In this document: in pieces, positions 48,841-62,055 of the stretch | Numbering within the stretch: the stretch's first letter is position 1 | Layout: each line of letters opens with the position of its first letter | Source: Acanthacorydalis orientalis | Lineage: Eukaryota; Arthropoda; Insecta; Megaloptera; Corydalidae | Reading direction: 5' to 3' | Assembly: GCA_034766995.1 (NCBI GenBank) | Contig: CM068315.1 | Coordinates: 45,870,162-45,934,161, forward strand | Length of the DNA: 64,000 nt | Notes under the pieces: model-generated | What the model was told of the DNA's origin: nothing | What the model saw: the letters and a program-made list of their open reading frames with translations, nothing else | Databases searched by the model: none | Translations under genes and position numbers: made by a program

Positions 48841-49061
48841 TACAATATAAATGAAATATCTAAATAATTAAAATTTCAAAGACATCTTAAATAAAATAAT
48901 ATTAATTTCTATATAAATTGTTTTCTTGTCATTATAATGAATAAAGATATATCTAAAATAAAGTAATGTAATTTTCATAGATGTAGTTATATGCATTTTT
49001 TTAGTGTTTCGTTTACGAGAGTTACTAATAAGTTTAATTTTTATTTTATTTATATTGACAC

Positions 49062-49062
<1 letters not shown>

Positions 49063-49101
<39 letters not shown>
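49063..49101. repeat. TA microsatellite
   Basis: Pure TA. Confidence 0.95.
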
Positions 49102-49102
<1 letters not shown>

Positions 49103-49129
49103 GTATATGAAAAATAATTGCATCGTAAA

Positions 49130-49340
49130 ATTTCTATAAAACAAATATTGTCTATGCAGACTACCTCCTCGTAACACTGCTCCCTCCACTACACTCACCA
49201 AGTTGCACGTTAACCATTCCCGATCATCAATAATTGATAGATATTTTTACAATAGGTTGATGGATATTGCGTGGTCTCTGTTCTGATTGGTTAACATCAT
49301 TCACATATATGTAAATTATCCACGGTGCACAAAGAAAGAG
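49130..49340. other. GC-richer island, unassigned
   Basis: Pyrimidine-rich CTACCTCCTCG and CTGCTCCCTCC words are followed by ATCAATAATTGAT (palindromic homeodomain-type word) and an inverted CCAAT (GATTGGTTAAC). Confidence 0.3.
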
Positions 49341-49512
49341 ATGTATATGATTTCAATATAAAACTGATGACATTTATTCAAAATAGTATGCACTGAAGCT
49401 TTAGAGTAAAAAATTGTTACACATTTTTATAAACTTTTCCAATAAAAATTTTACGACTTATATTTCACGCAGATTATTTGTGCGTATACTTTATTAATTT
49501 TTGTTATTTGTT

Positions 49513-49600
49513 AGGGGAGAGCGAGCGTTAGCGAGCGGGGGGATAAGGCTCTCACCCGGGGGTCAGCGAGCATAGTGAGTAGGAGGCAGAGCCCTCTGGT
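49513..49600 (+). other. GC-rich insert with diverged tandem units
   Basis: By count, 57 of 88 bases are G or C, in a window near 20%. GCGAGCGTTAGCGAGC at 49521 and GCGAGCATAGTGAGTA at 49566 start two units of about 45 bp that both continue with GG-rich then CTCT words. GGCTCT and AGAGCC can pair as a stem. AT-rich DNA resumes sharply on both sides. I do not recognise it; its composition suggests an origin different from its surroundings. Confidence 0.7.
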
Positions 49601-49830
49601 ATATATAACAGAATTTTTAACATTTTTGTCATTGATATTACCATATATACCATTTAGTGCATAAATAAATATTTCCTTTAGTTTCATAATTTGTGTTTAA
49701 ATATACAAATTTGATAGATTTTTGAAATTTTTAATAATTATTTATAATATAAAAAATAGTAAATATTCTTCTAAGTGTTCTTGTATATTTCTATTATAGC
49801 GACTATAAATTTAAATTTTATTTTGATGAT

Positions 49831-49841
49831 CACACACACAC

Positions 49842-49876
<35 letters not shown>
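49831..49876. repeat. CA and TA compound microsatellite
   Basis: CACACACACAGA then TA, followed by AAGCTTCTATATGAAAAC, weakly like a MITE end. Confidence 0.95.
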
Positions 49877-49878
<2 letters not shown>

Positions 49879-49879
49879 A

Positions 49880-50600
49880 GCTTCTATATGAAAACATCCA
49901 TTTATATTTCATTGCTGGCAAATTATACCGTTCAAAATTAATTACGAACAATTCGTAGCACATGTGAAAATCTGTCATCTTTGAATATTATTCTTCATGT
50001 CAAGTATATTACATATAAAAATTTTTGATGCACTCGAATGTCGGTAACATGTGGGCAATGAGTCTGTTGAATAAAATCAAATCGATTTTAAATAAATCGT
50101 TCTTATAATATACATAATGGTGATGTGTCGCTGAAAATATTTCTTGAATATTTAATCTGTCGAGACTATTCTCTATTTGATACACATATCTACTGACTGT
50201 AACATATGTCTGATGAGCTCGTGAGTACGACGATTAACTGATTTTATTTTCTTTGAAGTCGTTGTTATTTTTTAATTATTTTGATCGTTTAATTAATCTA
50301 ATTTAGTTTTTTATATATCAACCCAAGATAATATATTTTTTTCTTTTTAAACCATTGATTTATAATACATTTATACCTTTTAATTACAGTTTTTACTTTC
50401 AATAAAATATTTATATAGCGATATAAATCTCTTACTATTATATGAATTTAGTATTAATTTAAAATTGGTTTTCATTATTTTTTTTAATAATTCATAAATA
50501 GGTGTTAGTAAAAAATATTACATTGAAGTATGAAATATGAAAAAATAATCTTATATAATAATCTTGTAAGTATAAAATAAAATGAAAAACTTCATCATAT
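49880..50600. other. AT-rich unique DNA with weak CpG
   Basis: Some CpG between 50030 and 50240 (ACTCGAATGTCGG, CGTGAGTACGACG); no frame. Confidence 0.5.
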
Positions 50601-50604
50601 GTAT

Positions 50605-50637
50605 ATAATATTATGCTTCATTAAAGCATAATATTAT
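50605..50637. repeat. 14 bp palindrome with 5 bp loop
   Basis: ATAATATTATGCTT is followed by CATTA and then the exact complement. It is AT-rich apart from the two GC pairs of the inner stem. Confidence 0.8.
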
Positions 50638-50650
50638 TAATAAATGTAAA

Positions 50651-50655
<5 letters not shown>

Positions 50656-50699
<44 letters not shown>
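50656..50699. repeat. TA microsatellite
   Basis: Pure TA. Confidence 0.95.
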
Positions 50700-50701
<2 letters not shown>

Positions 50702-50739
50702 GTGAACTTATAAAGATAAATGTTTGATAGTTTTATAAA

Positions 50740-50910
50740 CCTTCACATACAAAATCAGTTGATATGGTGAATTTTTTTGACATGAAAGTCTTCGTGGGTA
50801 TCCTGCAGAGACGATCGCCTGGGAAATATAATGTCTTAGACAAGCTGCTGATGGACCCGTCACAACGTCTACTGCAGCCATATTGTAATCAGAGCACACA
50901 GCTTGATGTT
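50740..50910. other. GC-richer island with minus-strand open frame
   Basis: The minus strand reads MAAVDVVTGPSAACLRHY from an ATGGCTGCAG context and stays open for 63 codons. It has no known family; ATGGCTGC is also a weak Pho/YY1-like word. It lies between TA arrays. Confidence 0.25.
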
Positions 50911-50964
50911 AGTGTAATTATAATTATGGAATATTAAAAAAATGAAACGGTTTTTGACTTGAAT

Positions 50965-50967
<3 letters not shown>

Positions 50968-51008
<41 letters not shown>
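50968..51008. repeat. TA microsatellite
   Basis: Pure TA. Confidence 0.95.
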
Positions 51009-51009
<1 letters not shown>

Positions 51010-51012
<3 letters not shown>

Positions 51013-51542
51013 CGTTATGTTTGCACACACTTTTTAAATGTTTATAATTTCAATTACAGTCTGTCATTTTTGAAGTACGGCGTAAATTATGCATTCTCGT
51101 TTTTTATGATTCATGATTATAATTGAAAATGTAATATTAATATTATTTCAATAACTAAATTAAATTAATACTTTATGTACAATATACACGTACAATGTAT
51201 AAAGTATTTAAATCGAATTCTTGAATCTAAATTTTCATAATAAATGTATTTATGAAAAATTAATTTTCCAAAGCCGAAAGTTTTTTTAAATTAGAAAAAT
51301 ATCTAAAATACTGCCGAAAAATAACTTATTTTGTGTTATACATGTGCTTATTGAATAAAAATTTCTATAAATAATTAAATAGAGTTTCATTTAAAAAAAT
51401 ATACTTAAAAATTGATTACGTTCGTTTATATTTTATAAACAGTTATTATTTAAACTTATAAGAAAAAATATATGCACCAAATTTTTATTGCAAAAGCATC
51501 AGTGATGTAGAAAATATTTCTTCCCCCCTACCTATAGTTTTA

Positions 51543-51609
<67 letters not shown>

Positions 51610-53320
51610 CATGATTTTAAATGATAAGAATTTTTTACAAAAATCATTTAAAAACAAGTTATTTATTATAATATGTATATATTTCTTTTCATTAAAATAT
51701 TTTCAAATCTGCTTTTTCGAGTATTTAATTCTTAATTTACTTTTATTAAGTCTAATAAAATTAATTGTCAGGTAATTAAAAAATAAAGCCGCGTTTATGA
51801 CCAATAAGTCTATGTTTCGATATTGAAAAGATCTATTATATATTTAGTAATACATGCATGCATATATATATATACATATACATATGTTTATTTATCTTAT
51901 GAACATTTTATTATTGAAAGAAAATTATAATGATGAGTTATTTATTTATAATATTATTAAACAGTATCTTTTGTTCTAATCATAAGAATATAATAAAAAA
52001 ATCTATATATGAGTAGTCTAAGAAGTCAATATATGTATGTATTATAAAATAATATAGAAATATATTTTCTAAGAAATATCATGAATAAGAGTTATTAATA
52101 AAAACGTACATATCAGACACAATTGTATTATATTGTCTATCCAACTGTTGCGTATATCTGTAACTATCTGAAACGAAGTATGTCTTCCTCAGCAATAAAT
52201 TACACATTCCACGTCAACAGGTGCATGATGGGATGTAAAACTCTTCTTCCATCCACTTCTTTGTACCAATGGCATTTACACTCGAATCAAAAAAAAAAAC
52301 ATAATATTTTTGTAATAAATTTTGTTTAGTATATCAGCTTAAATCACCTGGTTGTATTTGAAATTCAATTGAACGTTTCATGTTTCCAAAATGTTTATGA
52401 AATTATAACAATACGTTTTGATTAGAATATTTACAATATGGGATTTACAATTTGTATTAATAAAGGAAAATGGCTGACCTTCATTTTATATAAATTTATA
52501 TTTATTTATAGATTATTTTATTGTTCGTTTTTAATAATATTTTTCTTTTTCTATAACAGGTTTGTACATTTACTGATGTATATATATATATATACATATA
52601 TATACGTTTTTTACAATAAGTTATATATATATATATATATAATGTGAAGAAATATGAAAGTTTACATATCAAAATTTACATGTAAATAAATATATTTAAA
52701 TTATTATTATTTGTTTAAACAATGCGATTATTTACTTTTTGTAAAAAATATTTTCTTAACATTTTTTTCCAAATTATCTAAAATTAATGACTAAATATGT
52801 GTGTGTATATATATATATATGTATATATATGTATATACATTCATAATTTGCAAATCAATTTAAATTTCAACTAAATTATATTGTTAGTTATAAAAACATC
52901 TATTGAATGAATTTTCCTAATTAAACAGTTTTAAACATAACAGTTCAGCAAAAATAGAATCCTTAGTTGTTCATAAAAACATTTGTCATTTTTATGTATC
53001 AATTAATTTTGTTATTGATATACAATTCAGTAATAAAAATGTAAGAGTAAATAACCGTTTCATTTTTATATAAATGTTGTGTTGTACTAATGTAAAATAC
53101 TTATATTAAAGAGAAACAAGAAAATATCTGTTTAATTGACTGTTTCTGATTAATTGTGCATTACAGACAGATTTTGATATATTATTTAATTCAAAATGTC
53201 ATTTAAGTTCTATTTAATACTTTTTTTTTGATTTTAAATCTATATTGATAACAAGCTAAATTTAGCACTATTTGTAGTTCCAACTTGAAAATACACACTA
53301 TTTGTTGAAAAGTTAAAGTT
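51010..53320. other. AT-rich DNA with one small island
   Basis: 52130-52330 is GC-richer (GTCTTCCTCAGC, GGTGCATGATGGGATG) with a 68-codon plus frame of no known family. Short TA runs at 51861, 52578, 52622 and 52799. Confidence 0.55.
51541..51606. repeat. TA microsatellite
   Basis: About 60 bp TA with one TGTA break. Confidence 0.95.

Positions 53321-53321
<1 letters not shown>

Positions 53322-53411
<90 letters not shown>
53322..53411. repeat. Long pure TA array
   Basis: About 90 bp without a break, the longest uninterrupted run. Confidence 0.95.
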
Positions 53412-53413
<2 letters not shown>

Positions 53414-54029
53414 ATAACATTAAATATATATACAATATATGTGCGTGTTTGCGTGTGTGTGAATTAAATTGTATGTATTAATATTAGGAACACTGCATAA
53501 AAATTAATTAAAAAAAATATGTCGAATTTCAGTAAATATAAATTTGACTTTCTAAGCAATTCAGTAAATTACGGACATTAGAGGAAAATGATTTTTGTTT
53601 AGAAGTCGTAATTAAGAAAATAGTAATTTTCTAAATATAATAATTTATCAATGAAATTCGTATTATATTAAAACTTTATTTTTTTCGAATATTGAAATGA
53701 GTAGGAAATGTTCTTCTAATTATACTTTATTAATTTAATATAAAAATAAGTTTTATTATTAATTTTATTGCTTTTAAGTACTGTTATTAAATAAAAACAT
53801 TTAAAATTTAATTAAGACGTTCATATAATTTTCATGTTTAGATTAATTATTTAATTTAATTTAACTGAATGTATTGACTATATATATATATATATATATA
53901 CATGTATATATGTATTGAATGTTACTTTATTGGAAATCGAAATTGACACCATTAAAATAATTAACAGTTTATCATTACTAATGTAAAATTTCAAATAGAC
54001 GTTAACAAAAAGCAGGATTAACATATTAT
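53412..54029. other. AT-rich unique DNA
   Basis: TA run at 53879-53911; no gene. Confidence 0.65.
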
Positions 54030-54430
54030 TTAAGTGGTTCTCGCATCCGCGACATTAATCGAATTTCATTAAACTCGTCCCATTAACTCATGAGATAAAA
54101 AAAAACGCAGCACGGGTTTTTAATTTCGACAACTAAATCAAGTTAATTCTAATTATAATAAATCTATTGAATCACAAACAAGGAAACTAGTGGTGACATA
54201 TGGTTGTTATGTTAATCGTTCCGCCTCCGGATTTATAACTTCTATTCATCAAAATATTATGTGGGTTCACTTTTATGATGACAATTTTATTATAAATAAT
54301 TTTGTTGTTCAAAGACCTTTAAACTTGAGAATATAATTAAAATATATTAAATCGTTCCGTATCATTCACGTAGGTATTTATATAAAGCACAAACGTTTGA
54401 GTCGAGTATTTGCTGGCTTTTGAAATTTTT
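54030..54430. other. GC-richer island, unassigned
   Basis: It holds CGCATCCGCGAC, GCAGCACGGG and TTCCGCCTCCGGA within AT-rich homeodomain-type words. No open frame. Non-coding and regulatory-like by composition only. Confidence 0.3.
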
Positions 54431-54894
54431 TTTTATCACCAAAAAAATTAATTATTTTATATTATATATATTAAAATATACACATTTGCATATATATATA
54501 TATATTGTGTGTGTGTTTGTGTGTGTGTGCAAGTATGTATTTATTATTGAGGTATTAAAAATGTTAATTGTGTAAAAAATAATAACATTTGAAACATCAT
54601 TTCAAATGTAGATTATCATTTTCCAGTAAACCAGTGATCTTATTATAAATTTATTTTTTAACAACAAATAAATTAGAAAAATTCTTATTTTACTTAAAAT
54701 ACTTCATAAGACATACATATTTTAAAATTAAAAAAATGTTTTAATATAATAATCAATGGTATATTTTAATTAAGTCTAAAATATAAAAATCTGCCCCATA
54801 TTAGTTACTTTTAAATTATTAATTCTGATTTATATGATAAGAATATTATAAAAATATTTCATACTAAGAATTTTTTGAAAAAATATTGTGGATT

Positions 54895-54898
<4 letters not shown>

Positions 54899-54949
<51 letters not shown>
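54899..54949. repeat. TA microsatellite
   Basis: About 50 bp pure TA. Confidence 0.95.
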
Positions 54950-54952
<3 letters not shown>

Positions 54953-56130
54953 CTTAATTCGATCTGTTTATTTAATTTTTTTAGGTAATTATTCTATGTA
55001 AATTGTGGAGGCTGCATTAGTTGGTTTTTAGAACCGCTTCGGCTTTCTTTTGATAAATAATAATTTTTTTTGAGACGGATTTTAAATTCTCGACTTAAAA
55101 GCTATTTGAACTTATACGTATACTTAGCATCTATGATTCATACAAAAATCTAGTGAATTATAGGTACACAGAAAAATAATTCCATAAAACCTTTTTATAT
55201 GTATGTAAAAAATTACATTTATTATATATATATATATTTAATAAATAAGTTTATGATTAAAAATATGTTAGGTCATCATCACTATTTGTGTCGAATGTAC
55301 ACACTTGAGATGATGCATCTACATCAACATTAAAATAAGAAAGTCAAAATAAATATATGTCAAATATGTATAGGGAACCTGAAAAATAATCACGAATTCA
55401 AAATATTTTTCTAAAAAAAATACTCGTGTTTAAAGTTTGTGTATGTGATATTTTACCCATAAGAATATAGTGTATGATTTTGAATGACTATAAATATTAA
55501 ATAAGCTTTTGAAAATTTATTTTAAAGAATAGAGAACACAGTTTACTAATAATAATAAAAAAACTTTGAATTGAAAATATCTTTTAACCCTTAAATTTAA
55601 TAATCAAATGCTCGGACATATTCAAATCTGCTTTATTGAAAACATTCATAAAAAGTATTTAATCTTGTAATAATGAATTAAAATAGAATCCTTTTATTTC
55701 GGAAAGTGAGTTTAAAAATTATCATAACTGATATGCACATATACATGGATTTATGTAAATGAAATTATTACTTTAAATATTACTAAAATTTCGTATTAGT
55801 TATATTTCATTAAAAAAAGGAAAAATAAAAAGAATATTTTATTTATGACTAGAAAAAATCAAATTGATAAATTTATGAGATGACACTGATATTATAACAA
55901 CCGGACTAAATTCGAAAAATTTACAGACACATGTATTGTATATATAGAAATTTGTCCTTTTACAGAATGTTCTTCTTTGTATTATTTACAATTCTTTATT
56001 ATATAAAAAAGGTACAACTTATCTCAAAACACAAAAGAATATTTATAACATATTTTGTCAAACACAAATATTATACATCTTTTCGTGTGACTTAACGAGA
56101 AATAAAATAGATTTATTTAGTTGGAACTGT
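54950..56130. other. AT-rich unique DNA
   Basis: A small GC patch (GAACCGCTTCGGCTTTC near 55030) is unexplained; otherwise nothing. Confidence 0.6.

Positions 56131-56202
<72 letters not shown>
56131..56202. repeat. TA microsatellite
   Basis: About 70 bp pure TA, followed shortly by AGAGAGAGA. Confidence 0.95.
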
Positions 56203-56207
<5 letters not shown>

Positions 56208-56667
56208 TTAAAGAGAGAGACCCTGAATTCAAACATATGACTGGAAAATACTTCAACATGAATAAAGAATACAGGTCAATACGAAAGGCAAACTTATATG
56301 AATAGCTTTTAAAGTTATATACTTTTTAAAAATGAATAATTTTTGTAAATAAAATTTAAAAATAAAAATAAAATTTAAAATTTTTGTCATTTTGATCAGA
56401 AAACTATATTATTTTTGAAAAGTGAAAATTAATTTGTGATCATGAAGCTCTATTTAATCACTAGTTGTTCTTGAATGCAGTATTATTTTATTTCCAAAGT
56501 TTCTGTGTTTATTATAAAAAAAAACACAACAATTAAGATAAATAATTTTTGATGCAAGTAAGTTTTTTTAATAGAGTATAATTGGAAGACTGAAATCTAT
56601 ACCCTTAATAATATGCGTTAATAAATCATTTTTATTCTATTGAAAAATTTAAATAAGAACGAAGTTA

Positions 56668-56670
56668 TAC

Positions 56671-56706
<36 letters not shown>

Positions 56707-56715
56707 TTGTGTGTC
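56668..56715. repeat. TA and TG compound microsatellite
   Basis: Short TA and about 12 TG units. Confidence 0.95.
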
Positions 56716-56939
56716 CGTCAAGATTATAAATAACCTGCTTACATCGATGGTTTCAACTATAATGGCAAAATTTTATTAATTCAGTCGTATATATTCCACA
56801 AAATATAATTAAAATAATAGCCTTTCAAAAACACTCTATAAAATAACTTATAACGCAGCGTGAACAAACAAGAATTGAGTTGAAGAAAAATTCAGATTAT
56901 AGTTATACTTGATAAACAAGTAATAAGTATACAGAAAAA

Positions 56940-57260
56940 AATTGTGACTCGTTGAGAAAAGAATTACCGCAAGATTCTTGTAATATGAAGTCAATAGTTG
57001 GAGTGGTGTAATTTATTTACATACAATCACTGTTATCGGAGCAATGGCGATTTTGTACGGTGTAAAGCGACCTATAGCTATTAAAAAAGTGACCATCTTT
57101 CGCCCACTTGTCGTGTGAACTATGGCCAAGCAACAATGTCCTTTGGCATGGACAAGAATTCGGACTTTTTTAGATCGTTATAGTTTATTCGATTTTTCTT
57201 TTGTGTTATTGTTTGCTCTACGGGGAGAAACAAGTCGTACATTCGTCAAAATTTATTATT
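56940..57260. other. GC-richer island, unassigned
   Basis: It contains TTATTTACATA (forkhead-type), GAGCAATGGCGATTTT and CTTTCGCCCACTTG. The 66-codon plus frame from 57122 runs into a TA array and is not convincing. Confidence 0.3.
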
Positions 57261-57304
57261 TCTCTCTTTATATCTTTTATTATATATATATATATATATA
57301 TACT

Positions 57305-57850
57305 ATTGCCATTTTTTATTGAAAATAAACGCTGTAGTTGAAATGTCGTTTATTATCATCGAAGAGAATCATTTACTGGACTTATGTTTCATTGCGTTGA
57401 CAAATTAAAATCATTGATTAATACGTAGCGATAATAAAATAAAATTGTTGAAAGATGTGTACAATTGATTGTTTATATCTGATACTTAAGTAAGAATTTA
57501 AGATTTATATACGAAGTTATTTGCAATTTATAAACAATGAAAGAGCATTTATCTGTCTGGATTTATTTACATTCATTTATTTCCAGTAAATGAAATCGAA
57601 ATTATGAATAATATGAATTTCGTAGATGCAGTTCAATTAATTATAATGAGACAAAAATTGAGATCTAATAAGAAATGAAATCGGTAATTAATTTATTACC
57701 ATAAAAATAAAATGAAGGAACCATTTTTAGTGACTCATTTTAAATTATTTTACTGTTGGAAGTTTTTCCTTGATTTTCTTAAAATTTTACTGAATTTCTT
57801 AAAGATGTCATAGCAAAAAAACGAAAACAATGAATTTTACACTCGTATAT
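57305..57850. other. AT-rich unique DNA, nothing seen
   Basis: No frame or hairpin noted. Confidence 0.65.
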
Positions 57851-57854
57851 ACAC

Positions 57855-57889
57855 CCGTATATATATATATATATATACATATATATATA
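57855..57889. repeat. TA array left of MITE copy B
   Basis: TA with one CATA break, ending at the MITE terminus. Confidence 0.95.
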
Positions 57890-58092
57890 GTGACTTAATT
57901 TAGGCTTTCACATGGAATTAGTAAATTGGGGTGCAGGGGTTAAGAACAGTTTTGTTATTTTTTATTTTGTATTTTATTTCAATACAATTCTAAAAAACAA
58001 CTGAACTAAAATACTAAATGAGGGATAATATTTTTTTTTTAATTTTTGCGTTTTTTTTTAATATTTTAATGTAGAAACCTAAGTTGAATCAC
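57890..58092 (+). mobile_element. Palindromic MITE, copy B (about 203 bp)
   Basis: It begins GTGACTTAATTTAGGCTTTC and ends AACCTAAGTTGAATCAC, the same termini as copy A. It shares GGGGTGCAGG and AAAATACTAAATG inside, with expanded poly-T runs. TA arrays lie directly on both sides (57855-57889 and from 58094), matching the context of copy A. Confidence 0.85.
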
Positions 58093-58109
58093 CCTATATA
58101 TATGTATAT

Positions 58110-59415
58110 AATATAAAATTGGTAGGCCAAGTATATGTGAAAAGTAGATAATGTCAAATTTGATACAAAACACTTGGTCAAAAAATAATTGCATATTATG
58201 TTTATTTAAGTATATAATAAAATGAAATAATTGAAAATTGAAAAATGTATATGAAATTTACAGATTGTTTTAAAAAATATATTACTTGGAACTATGAATT
58301 TTTTTTTCAAAATTTATTTCTTTTTTTTTGGAACTAACTGAAAAACCATATTTTATACATATATTAATATACATTATTGACATATTATTAGTAAAATGTT
58401 AAATATTATTGACGTAAATTAAATTAAATAGCAATTTAGATTAAAAGTATTTTTAATTATTGATTTAATTTTGAAATAAGTTGACAAATTTTATAAAATA
58501 AAAAAATTAAGGTACAAAATTTTGATATAAAGTACAAAAAATCACAAATATTTTTTCAAAAAATTCGCTTTCCGATATAAAACAATTAAGCAGTTAAGTA
58601 ACTAAGTTAATTTGAAGCTTATATATATTAAAAGAAATAAAACTGATCTAATATTTAAAACACGTTTTGATATATCTTTTTTTTTATTAAGAATAAATGT
58701 TTTGTATTGAGAAGCATATTACAAAAATTTGTATAAAAACCTTAATAATATTTTTGTCATTAATGAAGATTATTTGAAGAAAACACTTTTTATGTAAATA
58801 TTTCTTTTCCTCTAAGATTAATTTGATTCAATATAATCTGAATTTAAAATAATAATATATTTCTTGGATTATCTATTTTCAATTAAATTATATTATAAAA
58901 ATATTCTATTAGAAGAGTGTTGTAAGTAATTTAATTATTCATAACTAATTGTTGTTATTGTATTATACGACACTGAAATTGATGAAACTTTTTTAATAGA
59001 TTTCACATAATTATTTGTATTTAGTACATCGATTAATAGTTAAAGAAGTTATATTAATAATATTACGTGTAAAATTAAATAGTTTCGTAATGTAATCAAT
59101 TTAAAATTTTATTTAATTTGTTATAAAACAAATAACAAAAATATTTTACTCTCTAACGTACAGTTGATTATAGAAATATAAATACTTAAATATAAAAGGC
59201 TATTTGTTTGAATTTGCGTTCTTGTAAAAAACTGAAACAAATATAGAATTGTGACGGAATAAATTAAAAATATGTTAATTACAATCTGCAATAATATATA
59301 AGTATAATGTATATAACAACATCTTTAATGTTTACTAGTAATAAGACTGTTTCATCATAACAGTATTTACATAATTTATTGAAACGCCCTCGTTTAAATA
59401 TATTAATAATATTAA

Positions 59416-59458
<43 letters not shown>

Positions 59459-60078
59459 TTCAATTTATGAAAAAAAAATACATTTACTTTCGACTTAAGC
59501 AATAATTATATGAACATTTACTTTATAATGATTAAAATAACAGTTTTAATATACATTATAATATAACAAACGTTGTGTGCTATAAATATGTTCACTATTA
59601 ATTTACCTTTCATAAGGTCGCTATTCCAAATACCTTAAATATTTATAGATTTAATAATCAATTAAATTCTAACTGTAATCATTCATTATACCAAAATATG
59701 CGGTTATAACCATAAAATCGTATAAAAACTACGCATTTAAAATCAATACATATATAATAGGTTATGTTTAATAATGAAACTTTGGTTATAAATGTTTAGC
59801 GCAGTTATTTTCCTAATCGAACAAAATTATAAATTATATTATTGGGATCTTTTCTTTATAGCTTATTTTAATTCCGACATCAAAGTTATTATTGTGTTTA
59901 TACAATTTTTAAATTAGATTTCGTTTAAAACAATAATAATAAAACAATAAAATTGATGCCGAAAAGTATATTGAAAAAGAATTTGATATTTACTGCAGAT
60001 TCAATGAACAATTTTATAAACACATGTGGATGAAATATGGCTATTTTGTAAGAATTTTATCTTTTTAATAAATTTCAG
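58110..60078. other. AT-rich unique DNA
   Basis: Poly-T tracts and one TA array; no gene. Confidence 0.65.
59419..59456. repeat. TA microsatellite
   Basis: Pure TA; the 15-mer shared with 24856 lies 40 bp downstream. Confidence 0.95.
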
Positions 60079-60116
60079 TATATATATATATATAGATGTG
60101 TATATATATATATATG

Positions 60117-60185
<69 letters not shown>
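60079..60185. repeat. Long TA array
   Basis: TA with GATGTG and TGTATAT breaks, then about 60 bp pure TA. Confidence 0.95.
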
Positions 60186-60186
<1 letters not shown>

Positions 60187-60299
60187 TTATTAAATGCAGT
60201 TTATAAAAATTTAAGACATATTTTATGTTACTTATGCTACTAATTTTAAAAACTATTGTTTCGCGTATATATATATATATATATAACATTTTTTATGTA

Positions 60300-60600
60300 T
60301 TGGTTTGTGTTACAAAATCCCAGATCTGATGTAGGTAAACGATAATATGAACAGGGCGCTGTGCCCCCCTGTGGCGTGCCCGATGTGTTTATGTGACGAT
60401 GATTCGAGATGCGACTTTCTGCTGAGATCAACAGAAATGCCTCCCGTAATCAGATATTTTGGAATTTCTAGTTTATTTTATGTCATTTGACGGAACATCA
60501 GAATACATTTTTGAAATTTTATGTTTGTCGATGGTGTATGTCAACGCATATATCACGGACATTTAATTTATGAACTGGATTTCAGGCATGTCATTTGATA
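60300..60600. other. GC-richer island with the same 13 bp GC word
   Basis: TGTGCCCCCCTGT lies at 60360-60372. The reverse complement, GCCACAGGGGGGCAC, is close to the vertebrate CTCF consensus (about 12 of 14 positions by eye). A minus-strand SGTPQGG peptide word here is rejected as a reverse transcriptase (see rejected). Confidence 0.35.
60360..60372 (-). promoter_or_regulatory. CTCF-like GC word
   Basis: It has the same 13 bases as 47965-47977. With its flank CC it gives CCACAGGGGGGCAC. Confidence 0.3.
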
Positions 60601-60891
60601 TATAACAATTATTATGTTTTAAGTGTATGTTCGTTATGTAATATTTATATCGATGTATATAAATTTCGATTTTTTCGCTGTTCAGTGACTACTTTTTCTT
60701 TGTTTACATTTGTTAGTCTCCTTATAGATAATATATTCAGAGTTTTAAATACTTTAGAAATGACTGTGAATATTTATTTTAATATATTGCTTACTTTTTT
60801 AAATTAGAGATTATGGAAATCAATAAAAACGTTCTTAAATTTATTATATTTGCTATTCATTTTTGGATATCTCCACATGAACTTATTCATA

Positions 60892-60894
<3 letters not shown>

Positions 60895-60970
<76 letters not shown>

Positions 60971-60971
60971 A
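60895..60971. repeat. TA microsatellite
   Basis: About 65 bp TA, TGTA break, short TG tail. Confidence 0.95.
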
Positions 60972-61289
60972 TAAATGTGTGTGTGGTTCATAAAAAATTG
61001 TGTTAATAAATTTATTGAAATAATTTTATAATGTTTATATATTTAATAAAAACTCTAACCAATCAATTATAACGTTAATTAAATGGTAACTTACAAGAAA
61101 TGTTTAATATTCTATGAAATTATATTTTAACATTCATTATGTCTAAATTTACCTTTTCGTTTTTATTATTATATTAACTGATTCCTGAATCGTATTGTGC
61201 AGCCAAGAGATTTGTTTTTAAATTAAATAATTAAGTATTCAGAAAGATAATATTGTTTTTCATACATTAAAATGTTATTTTATTCATAT

Positions 61290-61342
<53 letters not shown>

Positions 61343-62001
61343 GTGTGTATTTTAAATTATTTTGCTAAAAATAAAAATTTATTTTAATATAAAATATGAA
61401 TACATTTTTTTATTTCAGTATAGACAAATTTTAATATTGGCTAAAACTAGTGTTTTTTTTATAAAAGAGAATGTAACATATTTTTTATTTCAATTTTGTT
61501 TTACTACTTATCAACTAAAAATAACAACGAAAAACACAAAACAGTCTTGACACCATTAAATTCTTTTTCATCCACAAAGGGACAAAGTATGGAAAATACC
61601 TTTTATGTATCTTGATTCTTCTTTACCTTGGAACTCTAAGGATGATAACGTTGCTATTGAAATGTGGATAAGCAACAATCAAAAATAAACAATAATTTAT
61701 TGAATATTTTTGTTCCAAAATTTTTTAGCATGGTGTGTAAACTGAAAAATGTATTCATATGTGAAAACGAAAAATATCTAAATTCGGTTTGAGATAAGGT
61801 ATTATTTTTTTGAATGAAATAATTTTAAGAAATTAAAATATAAATTTTAACATGATTACATTTACATTGTTTCATACTTAATTATTTACTTATCAATTGT
61901 TATTTATATTTTAAGGACATTATATTAATAAAATATATTTGTTGAACAATTTGATTTGTATACACATAAATAATAATTTAAAAATGAATATTTATTTTTA
62001 A

Positions 62002-62005
<4 letters not shown>
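60972..62005. other. AT-rich unique DNA
   Basis: A weak 62-codon plus frame (61362-61550) is AT-biased with no family features. Confidence 0.65.
61289..61346. repeat. TA and TATG compound microsatellite
   Basis: TA then three TATG units and TG. Confidence 0.95.
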
Positions 62006-62046
<41 letters not shown>

Positions 62047-62055
62047 AGAGAGAGG
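62006..62055. repeat. TA and GA compound microsatellite
   Basis: TA then AAAGAGAGAGAG. Confidence 0.95.

Noticed and set aside
49877..49910. AAGCTTCTATATGAAAAC after a TA array, like the MITE terminus
   Set aside because: Only about 13 scattered matches and no inner or opposite end; could be a decayed copy but not supportable.
60246..60431. SGTPQGG peptide word on the minus strand, like the reverse transcriptase GxPQG motif
   Set aside because: No YADD box, no other RT blocks and frequent stops around it; the DNA word is better explained as a shared GC-rich motif.
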